From Sphingomonadaceae bacterium (lineage in GTDB: Bacteria; Pseudomonadota; Alphaproteobacteria; Sphingomonadales; Sphingomonadaceae), in NCBI GenBank assembly GCA_947451145.1, contig CANFXW010000004.1, positions 62,001-126,000 on the forward strand: 64,000 nucleotides of DNA. The letters are read 5' to 3'. Each line of letters opens with the position of its first letter. Positions within the stretch are counted from its first letter, which is position 1. The notes under the pieces are model-generated. The model saw only the letters and a list, made by a program, of their open reading frames with translations, ran no database searches and had not been told where the DNA came from. This document shows positions 7,528-15,149 of the stretch, piece by piece. The position numbers were made by a program, and so were the translations under genes.

Positions 7528-9657
7528 TCAGCCGTAGACCGCCAGGCCATCGAGTGCTTCGATCCTGTCACCAGCAACCAGCAGCGGATTGACCTCGAGC
7601 GAGGCGAGTTGGTCCCCCAGTGCCAGCGCGGCATTGCCGATAGCAACGATCACTTCGGCAAGCTTGTCCAGGTCCACCGGCGCGGCCCCGCGGTAACCCT
7701 TGAGCAGGGGCGCGGCGCGCAATTCGCCCAGCATTGAGAGAACATCCGACCGGGACACCGGCAACGGACGCAGCGCGGTGTCTTTCAGCAGTTCGATCCA
7801 CACCCCGCCCATGCCAACCGCGATGACATGGCCCCAATCGGGATCGCGCGCCACGCCGACGAACATCTCCAGCCCGCCACTCCGCATCGGCGCGACCAGC
7901 ACGCCATCGATCCGGGCGCGCGGGGCCTGATGCCTGGCGCTGGCCATGATGGAGCGCCAGGCTTCAGCAACAGCCTCTTCACCTTCAAGATTGAGCTTCA
8001 CCCCACCGATCTCGCTCTTGTGCGCAATGTCGGGCGAGGCGATCTTCAGCACCGCCGGGCAGCCCAGCCCCGCCGCCGCCGCCACAGCCTCTGCCCCATC
8101 GACAGCAAGCCTTGTCGGCACCACAGGCACACCGCGTGTGGCCAGATAGGCCAGCACGGCGCGTTCGTCTTCTGGATTTCGGGCGAGTGCAACAAGTGGC
8201 GGCCGTTCCAGCAAGAGTGGCGGCCCCCTGTGCACGGCCTCCGACCAGCGCGTAAGGTGACCCAGCGCCTTGACCGCCATTTCCAGCCCGCAGAACACAT
8301 GGGCGCATCCCGTTTCTGCGGCGAAGCCTTGGGTGAACGGACTGATCGGCTGAAACACTTGCCCGACGATCACCGCTTCCTTGCCGGCTAGACGGTAGCC
8401 TTCGGCGATCTTCTCATAACTGGCACGCTGGGCCAGCGTCTCGTCAGGAGCGGTCGGAACCCCCATCAGGGTTACGGCAAAGCCGATCGCCGGATCGCCA
8501 AGGACCAGCGGGATGGCCCTCGCCCAGATATCCGGCTGAGACAGCGCACCTCCGGTGATATCGAACGGATTGCTGACCGTGGCAAAGCCGGGCAGCACCT
8601 CTTGCAGGGCAGACACTGTCTCCGGCGAGAACTGCGGCATCGGCACGCCGTTCTCTTCGGCAAGATCAGCATACATCGCCGCTGCGCCGCCGGAAACCGA
8701 GATGAAGGCAATGCCTTTGCCGGGATCGAGCGGACCGCTTGCCGCGATCAGGCCCGCAGTCATAACCATTTCTTCGACGCTGTTCACGCGAAGCACGCCG
8801 TACTGGCGGCACACGGCATTGAACACGCGATCATTGCCGACAACCGAACCGGTATGTGCCCGTGCCACGGCGGCCGACATTTCACTGCGGCCAACCTTGA
8901 AGATGATGATCGGCTTGCGCGCCAGCAGCGCCCGCGCCGCCAGCGCCGTGAAACGTCCTGCCGAAATCGAGGACTCAGCGTAGACGAGGATGATCTTGGT
9001 CACCGGGTCGTCGATCATGTATTCGATGGCATCGGCCATATCGATCATGGCAGCATTGCCCGGCGCGCACAGGAAGCTCATGCCGACATTCTGCTGATGG
9101 CACAGGCGCGCAATGTCTGTCGTGATCGAGCCCGACTGCGCGACAATACCAACTTCGCCGACGCACAGCGGCAGACGCGCGGGGATAGAGGTTGCGAGCA
9201 GGTGCTCTGCCAAATTGGCAAAGCCCATTGAGTTTGGCCCCAGGATGCGCATGCCCATCGCTTCGCACTTTTCCAAGAGTTCGCGCTGGAGAGCGGCACC
9301 TTCTTCACCGGCTTCCCCAAATCCGGAACTCAGCACCACGGCGTTACGGATGCCAGCCGCCGCCGCATCGGCAAGGGCTTCAGCCACCAGCGAAGCACGG
9401 ACCATGACATAGGCCATGTCGACGGGCTCGGGTATGTCTTTGCAGCTTGAATAGACCGGCAGGCCATGTGCGGGAGTCGCGGCCGGGTTCACACCAAAGA
9501 GCTTGCCGCAATATTCGTAAGTCGCGAAGCGCCGGAACACCATGGCGCTCCACGCCGAACGCTCCGAAGCGCCAATCATGACCACGCTGCGCGGACGGAA
9601 GAAGGACTGTAGCCATTCGGCCCGGCTGTCTGCAATCCTTTCGCCGTCAGAGGTCAT
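7528..9657 (-). CDS. ADP-forming acyl-CoA synthetase (acetate-CoA ligase family)
   Basis: This 709-residue NDP-forming acyl-CoA synthetase has a CoA-binding domain (VVMIGASERSAWSAM), succinyl-CoA-ligase-like domains with GPNSMGF and VAQSGSI, the phospho-His loop RAHTGSVVG (His about 268), and a C-terminal ATP-grasp domain (VLKIASPDIAHKSEIGGVKL, LEVNPLL). Feruloyl-CoA synthetase FerA of Sphingobium SYK-6 belongs to this class, so an aromatic or other carboxylic acid is plausible, but the substrate cannot be read from sequence. ATG 9657 is preferred because AAAGG sits 9 bases before it; the alternative ATG at 9666 would abut the ribosome site. It is the third gene of a Rieske oxygenase-amidohydrolase-ligase transcript. 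Confidence 0.88.
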   Translation of the reverse strand: MTSDGERIADSRAEWLQSFFRPRSVVMIGASERSAWSAMVFRRFATYEYCGKLFGVNPAATPAHGLPVYSSCKDIPEPVDMAYVMVRASLVAEALADAAAAGIRNAVVLSSGFGEAGEEGAALQRELLEKCEAMGMRILGPNSMGFANLAEHLLATSIPARLPLCVGEVGIVAQSGSITTDIARLCHQQNVGMSFLCAPGNAAMIDMADAIEYMIDDPVTKIILVYAESSISAGRFTALAARALLARKPIIIFKVGRSEMSAAVARAHTGSVVGNDRVFNAVCRQYGVLRVNSVEEMVMTAGLIAASGPLDPGKGIAFISVSGGAAAMYADLAEENGVPMPQFSPETVSALQEVLPGFATVSNPFDITGGALSQPDIWARAIPLVLGDPAIGFAVTLMGVPTAPDETLAQRASYEKIAEGYRLAGKEAVIVGQVFQPISPFTQGFAAETGCAHVFCGLEMAVKALGHLTRWSEAVHRGPPLLLERPPLVALARNPEDERAVLAYLATRGVPVVPTRLAVDGAEAVAAAAGLGCPAVLKIASPDIAHKSEIGGVKLNLEGEEAVAEAWRSIMASARHQAPRARIDGVLVAPMRSGGLEMFVGVARDPDWGHVIAVGMGGVWIELLKDTALRPLPVSRSDVLSMLGELRAAPLLKGYRGAAPVDLDKLAEVIVAIGNAALALGDQLASLEVNPLLVAGDRIEALDGLAVYG

Positions 9658-9689
9658 ACCGCCCATCCTTTCACCACCTATCCCTGCGC

Positions 9690-10559
9690 TCAGTCGAGCT
9701 TGAATACGCGTCGGGCATTATCGCCAAGGAAGCCTGCCCAGACATTGTCGTTGAACGGCACATCTTCCATCTCGGTGAAAATGCGTTCCAGCGTCAGCCC
9801 TGCCGGGAAATATCCTGCGTACATGATTTTGTCGGCACCGCGCGAGTTGGCATAGTCGATGATCGCCTTCGGGTAGTATTTCGGCGCAAAGGCGCTCGTC
9901 GAATAATAGAGGTTGGGGTATTTCAGCATCAGCTTGACTGCCAGTTCCTCCCACGGCTCACCGCAGTGGCGCATGACGAACTTCAGTTCGGGAAAGAACC
10001 AGCACACCTCGTCCAGCCATTCCACCTTTTGCGTGCGCAGCAACATGCGCGGCCCCGGCACGCCGACATTGGCGACGAAAGGAATGTCGAGGTCGATGCA
10101 GGTGGCGTAGATCGGAAACAATTCGCGCTCATGCAAGGCAACCTGCGGCAGCGAGGCGGCCGGGAAATAGGTCACCGCCCTGATATCCCATTCTTCCTTG
10201 AGCCGGCGGATGCGGCGCACCTCGTCCATCCCGTGATTGGGATTGATCGAAACCTGCAGGAAAAAGCGGTCGCGATATTTCCCGCGAACGTCAGGGTTTC
10301 GCTCCGCCTCGGCCACCGACACCATCGCCTTGGCAATGTTGAAGCGGTCCATCTGCGCGACGATTTTTTCGACATAGAGCGAAGGGTCCGTGCCCAACGA
10401 AGGTACGTGCTTGAACATGTAACCCGCCGGCATCGCGGTTGATTGTCCGGGCAACTCTCGCTGCATCGCTGCCACCGCCTGGTAGCCGGCAGCATTGTGC
10501 TCGTCGGTGGGGATATTGATGAGCAGATCGATGACCGACAGGTCTTTGGGATAGGGCAT
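9690..10559 (-). CDS. Amidohydrolase-2-fold protein lacking most metal ligands
   Basis: This 289-residue protein has the amidohydrolase-2 (ACMSD/uracil-decarboxylase-like) layout, with LKFVMRHCGEPWEELAVKLM, NLYYSTSAFAPKYYPK and DNARRVFKLD near the end. Several usual metal-binding residues are replaced: the N-terminal HxH is IDLLINIP, the second-strand His is VANVGVPG, and the final Asp (SDYP in relatives) is YAGYFP. The strand-6 His in MRHCGEPW remains. It may be a divergent subfamily with altered or no metal. It lies between the Rieske oxygenase and the acyl-CoA ligase on the minus strand, so a catabolic role is likely. The reaction is unknown. Confidence 0.75.
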   Translation of the reverse strand: MPYPKDLSVIDLLINIPTDEHNAAGYQAVAAMQRELPGQSTAMPAGYMFKHVPSLGTDPSLYVEKIVAQMDRFNIAKAMVSVAEAERNPDVRGKYRDRFFLQVSINPNHGMDEVRRIRRLKEEWDIRAVTYFPAASLPQVALHERELFPIYATCIDLDIPFVANVGVPGPRMLLRTQKVEWLDEVCWFFPELKFVMRHCGEPWEELAVKLMLKYPNLYYSTSAFAPKYYPKAIIDYANSRGADKIMYAGYFPAGLTLERIFTEMEDVPFNDNVWAGFLGDNARRVFKLD

Positions 10560-10630
10560 GGCTGGTCCAGAACTGGAGGAGTGGAGGGCAGATCAGGCGG
10601 GAGCCGGGCAATCTGCCCCGCTCGGGGCGC

Positions 10631-11593
10631 TCAGGCGTAGAAACGCGAATAGAATTCACGGTAGGCGAGGATCGGCCCGTCGTTCTTCACCAGCAGCGGC
10701 TTTTCCAGATGCCGCTTGAACGGCCAGACCAAAGCGTCCTGCTCCAGCTGCTTCCAGGTATTGGACATCAGCTTCTGGGTGACGTTGACTTTGTCTTCCG
10801 CCACTTCAGCCGGGTGAAAATAGACATGGCGCATGTGCGTACGCGCGCCGTCCAGCGGTGTCTGCATCTGCAACAGCAGCAGGTCAGTGATCCCCCAGAA
10901 GCGGGTGAAGGATAGACCCGGGCCGATTGCGCGCACATCGATCTTGCCATCAATCTCTCCACGCGCTGTGGGCAGCTTGCTGGTGGCAGAGGTATAGCGG
11001 AAATAGCCGTCGATCTTCATTTCTGGCACTGGCGGCGCCTTGATGCCGTGAAGCGCCGGGAAATGGGCAACGTCGGCGCTGTTTTCAGTGATTTCCTGAA
11101 TATGGACGTCGAACACCCATTCCTTGAAGAACACCGGGACCCAGCCTTCCTCGGTAATCTCGGGCACCGGATTGAGCGCAAACAGCGGAGCTGCCCTCTG
11201 TGGATGCCACCAGGCAAAGATCACGCCCAGATCCTCGTGGATGGGCAGCGATCGTTCGCGGCAAGGTTTGGTCAGCTTTGGCGGCAGAACGTCCTGATAG
11301 GGAATTGATGCAACCGCACCGTCGCCCTTGAACTGCCAATGATGGAAAGGGCAGCGGATCTCGTTGCCGATTACCGTGCTGTTATGCCCGAGATGCGCCC
11401 CGAGATGCGGACATATCGCGTCCAGCCCACGCACCGCGCCATCCTCCCCTCGCCACAGCACAAATTCCTCGTTGCACAGCTGAAATGGCACAACATCACC
11501 GACCTTGACGTCTTCGCCGCGCCCCACTGCGAACCAGCCGAATGGGATGGGCAGATTGAACCGGTCTGCGGGATTGGTGACAGAAGCAGTCAT
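10631..11593 (-). CDS. Rieske non-heme iron oxygenase, KshA-like alpha subunit
   Basis: This 320-residue oxygenase has a Rieske 2Fe-2S centre, CPHLGAHLGHN and CPFHHWQF (Cys61, His63, Cys81, His84), and a mononuclear iron motif NSADVAHFPALHG (Asp174, His177, His182). Size and the ADVAHF motif resemble 3-ketosteroid 9-alpha-hydroxylase (KshA) and cholesterol-7-desaturase-like enzymes, so a steroid, terpenoid or alicyclic substrate is possible; that is inference. No reductase gene is nearby, so electrons must come from elsewhere. It is the first gene of a three-gene minus-strand transcript, divergent from an IclR regulator. AGAGGTG lies 6 bases before ATG 11593. Confidence 0.88.
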   Translation of the reverse strand: MTASVTNPADRFNLPIPFGWFAVGRGEDVKVGDVVPFQLCNEEFVLWRGEDGAVRGLDAICPHLGAHLGHNSTVIGNEIRCPFHHWQFKGDGAVASIPYQDVLPPKLTKPCRERSLPIHEDLGVIFAWWHPQRAAPLFALNPVPEITEEGWVPVFFKEWVFDVHIQEITENSADVAHFPALHGIKAPPVPEMKIDGYFRYTSATSKLPTARGEIDGKIDVRAIGPGLSFTRFWGITDLLLLQMQTPLDGARTHMRHVYFHPAEVAEDKVNVTQKLMSNTWKQLEQDALVWPFKRHLEKPLLVKNDGPILAYREFYSRFYA

Positions 11594-11611
11594 TGTCGCA
11601 CCTCTCGAGTG

Positions 11612-11675
11612 GAATTGCCATTGACGGCAATTCTATTTGTATCTATATTTGATACATAATTCATCATTTTGATAC
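11612..11675. promoter_or_regulatory. Candidate operators between Rieske oxygenase and iclR genes
   Basis: Three dyads or repeats fill this 98 bp gap. GAATTGCC (11612-11619) and GGCAATTC (11626-11633) form a perfect 8-bp inverted repeat just before the oxygenase ribosome site. TGTATC (11638-11643) and GATACA (11651-11656) form a second. TTGATAC recurs at 11649-11655 and 11669-11675, 20 bp (two helical turns) apart. Binding by the adjacent IclR protein is inference. Confidence 0.55.
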
Positions 11676-11691
11676 GATATGGAGTTCCGTC

Positions 11692-12417
11692 TTGGCTGTC
11701 AAGGCAAGTACAACCGCAGGCAAGGTACTGGCAGTTCTGGACGCCGTGGCGCGCAATCAGCCAGTTGGGGTCAGCGAACTCGCGCGGTTCCTGGCGGAAG
11801 ACAAAGCCATGGTGCAGCGGATGTTGGTGACGCTCGCCGAAGAGGGGTGGATCAAACCCGAAGGCGAGCGCAGGACCAAGTGGTCCGTCACGCACAGGTT
11901 GCGCCTGCTGGCCGATATTGCATGCGCGGACAGTGATATCATCACAATTGCCCGGCCCGTTCTTGAAGCCCTGCGGGATGAAACGGGTGAAACCGTCTCG
12001 TTGGTCCTGAATGATGCCGCACGCTTCATCGTTGCCGACGTTGCCGAAAGCGATGCCATGTTGCGAGCTGTACCGCGCGTCGGCATGGAGGTGCCTGCAC
12101 CCATCAGTGCCAGTTCTCTGGCCTACATGCCCTTCCTTCCCGTGGGTCGGCAAGCTGCCATCATCGGACGCCCGCCAACGGCAAGCGATGAGGAAATGCT
12201 GGAAGAGGTGCGCAAGGCTGGCTTTGCCATGCGCGAAAGCCACCGCAATGACGAGACGGTAAGCATAGCATCAGCCGTGCGCGACAAGAGCAGAGAACCG
12301 CTCGCCGTCATTGTCGTCACCGCACCACAATCGCGCCTCTCACCTATGAAATGCGAAACATTGGGCAAAGCGGTCCACAAGGCTGCAGGAGAGATTTCAA
12401 TCCAGATGTGCGGATGA
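11692..12417 (+). CDS. IclR-family transcriptional regulator
   Basis: This 241-residue regulator has an N-terminal winged helix (TTAGKVLAVLDAVARNQPVG, VSELARFLAEDKAMVQRML) and a C-terminal effector domain (DETGETVSLVLNDAARFIV; ISASSLAYMPFLP in the effector pocket). It is likely to control the divergent oxygenase-amidohydrolase-ligase transcript in response to a substrate or CoA-ester intermediate. The start is TTG 11692, with GGAG 7 bases upstream; no in-frame ATG is near the family's usual start. The neighbouring dyads are plausible binding sites. IclR proteins regulating aromatic catabolism are common in Proteobacteria. Confidence 0.88.
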   Translation: MAVKASTTAGKVLAVLDAVARNQPVGVSELARFLAEDKAMVQRMLVTLAEEGWIKPEGERRTKWSVTHRLRLLADIACADSDIITIARPVLEALRDETGETVSLVLNDAARFIVADVAESDAMLRAVPRVGMEVPAPISASSLAYMPFLPVGRQAAIIGRPPTASDEEMLEEVRKAGFAMRESHRNDETVSIASAVRDKSREPLAVIVVTAPQSRLSPMKCETLGKAVHKAAGEISIQMCG

Positions 12418-13137
12418 GGTCTGAAGAGCCATTGCACGCCGGCTGGAGTCAAAGATCAGGACAAAATGCAGTTGGTGGGAAGATGAGATAGAAGTCTAGC
12501 AAGGCGCAGGTTGGCATAGTGTCAATGCAACCGGACGATGGAGCATCGAGCCACAAAGTCTGCCCGAAGTTAGAAGCCAGATAGCCGGAAGCGCAGACTG
12601 GGGGCATCTATGGAGGCATTTAACGCAACGGTTTGTACCATTCTTACGTAATTCCATATGCTTAAAGTGAATTCTCTAAATCCCTCCCGCTCCGCCAGCG
12701 ATTCCGGTCACCAGTCTCTGATAACAGGGGCTCCGCGCAACGGCGCGGTGTGCGCGGGCTTCAGTGGTTCAAACCGGATCAGGGCGCAGATATTGCCTCC
12801 CTCTCTGACCCTTTCTGTGACCCGTCGCGCAGCCACTCTCGAGCCGCGAGATGCAATTCCCTGTAAAATGCCATAACAGGGGCTTAAATCGCCATAACAG
12901 GAAAATTCCCAACTCGACGAAAAGTAGGTGCACTGGCTGCTCGCCCCGTGGACCGTCGAGGCAGCCCTACACCGGTTCGGGACAAAGTGACTTGCGCCGG
13001 AAGAGCAGCTTTCCCGTTGGCTGGGTACGACCAAACTCGCTCTCGATTTTCAACAGAATCACTATTTATGACTCTGGAACACAGCGAGGCGATCAAAGCC
13101 CATTGCCAAGCGGCTTTGCTGCGGCGCACAATGGGGG
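12418..13137. other. 720 bp without an intact gene; decayed mobile-element border
   Basis: No open frame here looks coding. The stretch includes a tRNA-Ser-like 3' end (12679-12697) and three copies of ATAACAGG (near 12722, 12875 and 12893), the last two separated by a 20-bp period. Such motifs beside a tRNA end suggest the border of a lost integrative element. The promoter of nasT should lie in the last 100 bp or so. Confidence 0.5.
12679..12697 (+). other. tRNA-Ser 3'-end-like sequence, possible att remnant
   Basis: AATCCCTCCCGCTCCGCCA resembles the T-arm 3' side, acceptor strand and CCA of a bacterial tRNA-Ser. The rest of a tRNA is absent upstream, so this is not a tRNA gene. Integrative elements that use tRNA genes leave such 3' ends at their far border. 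An integrase stub lies 5 kb to the left. Confidence 0.45.
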
Positions 13138-13716
13138 ATGCGAATTGCCATCGTCGATGAGAGTGCCAGCCGGGCCGCGGTAATCCGCGAAGGCTTGGCC
13201 GTGCTTGACGATTGCGAAATATATGTCGTGACCGAGAGGCGCGGAATGGTGGCGCGGATTGGCGAGATTGCGCCCGATATCGTGTTGATGGACCTCGGCA
13301 ATCCCTCGCGCGATATGCTTGAGGAATACTTCGCCGTCAGCCGTGCCCTGGCGCGACCGATCGCCATGTTTGTCGATGAATCTGACGAAGAATCAATTGC
13401 CGCATCAGTTGATGCGGGGGTTTCAGCCTATGTTGTCGATGGCCTTGCCCCTCACCGCATCCGCCCTCTGCTCGATCTCGCCGTCCGCCGGTTCAATGCC
13501 TTTGCCCGTCTTCAAGCAGATCTGGATGAAGCAAAGGGCAAGCTTGCGGAGCATGACGCAGTAGACAAGGCGAAGCGCATCCTGATGGACAGCCGCGGAT
13601 TCACCGAGCCCCAGGCCTATGCCGAACTGCGCAAGACTGCGATGAATCAAGGCCGCCGCATCGCCGAAATCGCCGAAGCCCTGATCACCGCGCACAAGCT
13701 TCTGGGAGGTGCCTGA
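13138..13716 (+). CDS. nasT: ANTAR-domain antitermination regulator NasT
   Basis: This 192-residue protein has a receiver-like domain (IAIVDESASRAAVIREGL, phospho-acceptor position Asp52 in VLMDLG) and a C-terminal ANTAR RNA-binding domain (about 125-188; AVDKAKRILMDSRGFTEPQA, AYAELRKTAMNQGRRIAEIA). ANTAR proteins bind paired hairpins with hexaloops and stop a downstream terminator from forming. In the known NasS-NasT system NasS sequesters NasT until nitrate or nitrite binds NasS. The stop overlaps the nasS start (TGATG). Two matching RNA targets lie downstream, at 14.9-15.1 and 19.6-19.7 kb. Confidence 0.92.
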   Translation: MRIAIVDESASRAAVIREGLAVLDDCEIYVVTERRGMVARIGEIAPDIVLMDLGNPSRDMLEEYFAVSRALARPIAMFVDESDEESIAASVDAGVSAYVVDGLAPHRIRPLLDLAVRRFNAFARLQADLDEAKGKLAEHDAVDKAKRILMDSRGFTEPQAYAELRKTAMNQGRRIAEIAEALITAHKLLGGA

Positions 13717-14924
13717 TGGCCAATGAGCTTACCATCGGATTTCTGCCTCTTGTCGATGCATGCTTGCCGATTCTTGCCCAAGAACATGGTTTTGCCGAGG
13801 CAGAGGGCGTTTCGCTCCGTCTGGTGAAAGACATGAGCTGGGCAACTGTGCTCGACAGGCTGCTATATGGTCACAGCCATGCCGCGCATATGCTGGCCCC
13901 ACTGGCCATCGCCACAACCTTGGGGCGCGGCAGACCGGCGCAGCCGCTTTCGGCACCCTTCGTGCTCGGGCTGAATGGCAATGCCATTACCCTGCGACCC
14001 GACCTTGCGGACCTAGTCTGTCCCTCCGGCCGGCTGGGTGATCCGCGCATCGTCGGCACCACGTTATCCGCATTTGCAAAGCAGAGCGCGGTCAAGGGCA
14101 AGCGCCTCAGGTTCGGCGTGGTGCACCGCTATTCAAGCCACAACTACATGTTGCGTTACTGGCTTGCCGCCAGCGGCATCAGGCCGGACCATGATGTTGA
14201 AATTATTACCATTGCCCCGCCGTTCTGCGCCGATGCGCTGGAAGCCGGTGAAGTCGACGGTATTTGCGTTGGCGAGCCATGGAACTCGGTGGCCGTCGAG
14301 CGCGGAGCCGGGCGGATCGTCCTCGCCACGGCGCAGATCTGGCGACGCGGTGTGGAGAAGGTTCTGGCTTTCCGTGAGCCCGTGATGGAAGAGCGGCGCG
14401 ATCAGGTCGAGGCGCTGATCCGCGCGCTTGTTGCCACCGGCCGGCACTTTGTCGATCCGGCAAACTGGGATGCAAATGCCGCGATTCTGGCGCGTAGCGA
14501 ATACCTTGATGGCTCGGCCAATATCATCCGCGGCGCAATCGCTGACCGACTGCTGCTCGAACGCAATGGCAAGCCGGTGCACTACCCCGATTTCATGTTC
14601 CAATACCGCGAGGCAGCAAACTTCCCGTGGGTCAGCCAGGCCGAATGGCTATACACCCAGATGGCGCGCTGGGATGGCACCGGATTTGATGCATCCGATG
14701 CCGCCAAGGCCGCCCGTGTTTTCCGCCCAGACATTTATCGCAGCGCTTTGGCAGGCACAAACGAGCCGCTACCCGGCGCCAGTTCCAAGGTTGAAGGCAG
14801 TGTCGGGCAGACCACTGTTGTCGGCACGCAGCAGGGGCGCATGACGCTGGAAAGCAATCGCTTTTTTGACGGGAAGACCTTTGATCCGGCCAATCTGGAA
14901 GGTTACCTCGCCAGCCTGACTTGA
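13716..14924 (+). CDS. nasS: Nitrate/nitrite sensor NasS (NrtA/CmpA-like)
   Basis: This 402-residue protein has the fold of nitrate and bicarbonate-binding proteins NrtA and CmpA (LTIGFLPLVDACLPILAQEH, SSHNYMLRYWLAASGI, DGICVGEPWNSVAVE) but lacks a signal peptide, so it stays in the cytoplasm. Such proteins bind nitrate or nitrite and release NasT. It is translationally coupled to nasT by a 1-base overlap. The gene ends at 14924, directly before the first ANTAR leader, so the nasTS transcript runs into a terminator that NasT itself should be able to override. Confidence 0.92.
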   Translation: MANELTIGFLPLVDACLPILAQEHGFAEAEGVSLRLVKDMSWATVLDRLLYGHSHAAHMLAPLAIATTLGRGRPAQPLSAPFVLGLNGNAITLRPDLADLVCPSGRLGDPRIVGTTLSAFAKQSAVKGKRLRFGVVHRYSSHNYMLRYWLAASGIRPDHDVEIITIAPPFCADALEAGEVDGICVGEPWNSVAVERGAGRIVLATAQIWRRGVEKVLAFREPVMEERRDQVEALIRALVATGRHFVDPANWDANAAILARSEYLDGSANIIRGAIADRLLLERNGKPVHYPDFMFQYREAANFPWVSQAEWLYTQMARWDGTGFDASDAAKAARVFRPDIYRSALAGTNEPLPGASSKVEGSVGQTTVVGTQQGRMTLESNRFFDGKTFDPANLEGYLASLT

Positions 14925-14934
14925 TCGCGATTTA

Positions 14935-15063
14935 TGCTGCATTGCAAAAATAGCTTTACGCAAGTGCAACACTTCGCATACCGTTAGGCGAGTCGGAAGG
15001 GTGCGGTCCAAGGACGGGCAGCAGCGATCCCCCGACGAAATTTTGACATTGCGTGGCAACGAT
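14935..15063 (+). promoter_or_regulatory. ANTAR leader A: two-hairpin NasT target after nasS
   Basis: Hairpin P1 (15002-15023) has an 8-bp stem with one mismatch and the hexaloop AAGGAC. Hairpin P2 (15053-15068) has a GTGGC/GCCGC stem and the hexaloop AACGAT. Both loops carry A at position 1 and G at position 4, as ANTAR targets require. The 3' arm of P2 is also the 5' arm of the terminator at 15064-15108, so the two folds exclude each other. TGCTGCATTGCAAAAA at 14935-14950 matches a motif at the same place in leader B. Downstream on this strand is the antisense strand of the kinase gene, then narK. Confidence 0.82.
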
Positions 15064-15108
15064 GCCGCCCGATCTGGTCCCAGCGGACCAAGTCGTGGCG
15101 GCTTTTTT
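15064..15108 (+). terminator. Intrinsic terminator of leader A
   Basis: GCCGCC (15064-15069) pairs with GGCGGC (15097-15102), followed by six T (15103-15108). A nested stem, TGGTCC/GGACCA (15075-15080 and 15085-15090), closes the interior. The U-tract is on the plus strand, so it terminates plus-strand transcription from nasTS or a promoter after nasS. It overlaps hairpin P2 of the leader. Confidence 0.88.
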
Positions 15109-15149
15109 GTGTGCGCTCAACCGGAGCTCACCCCATGGGGCAGATTGGT

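Noticed and set aside
12679..12697. A complete tRNA-Ser gene
   Set aside because: Only the last 19 bases resemble a tRNA; no anticodon arm, D-arm or 5' acceptor strand is present upstream.
12708..13034. A 108-codon frame on the minus strand in the decayed region
   Set aside because: Its residues are unlike a protein (many Cys, Ser and Arg), it overlaps repeats and the tRNA-like end, and it has no ribosome site.
14925..15110. The hairpin after nasS as an ordinary terminator for the convergent kinase gene
   Set aside because: The T-tract is on the plus strand only, and the two A1/G4 hexaloop hairpins before it match the ANTAR target design also found before nirB.
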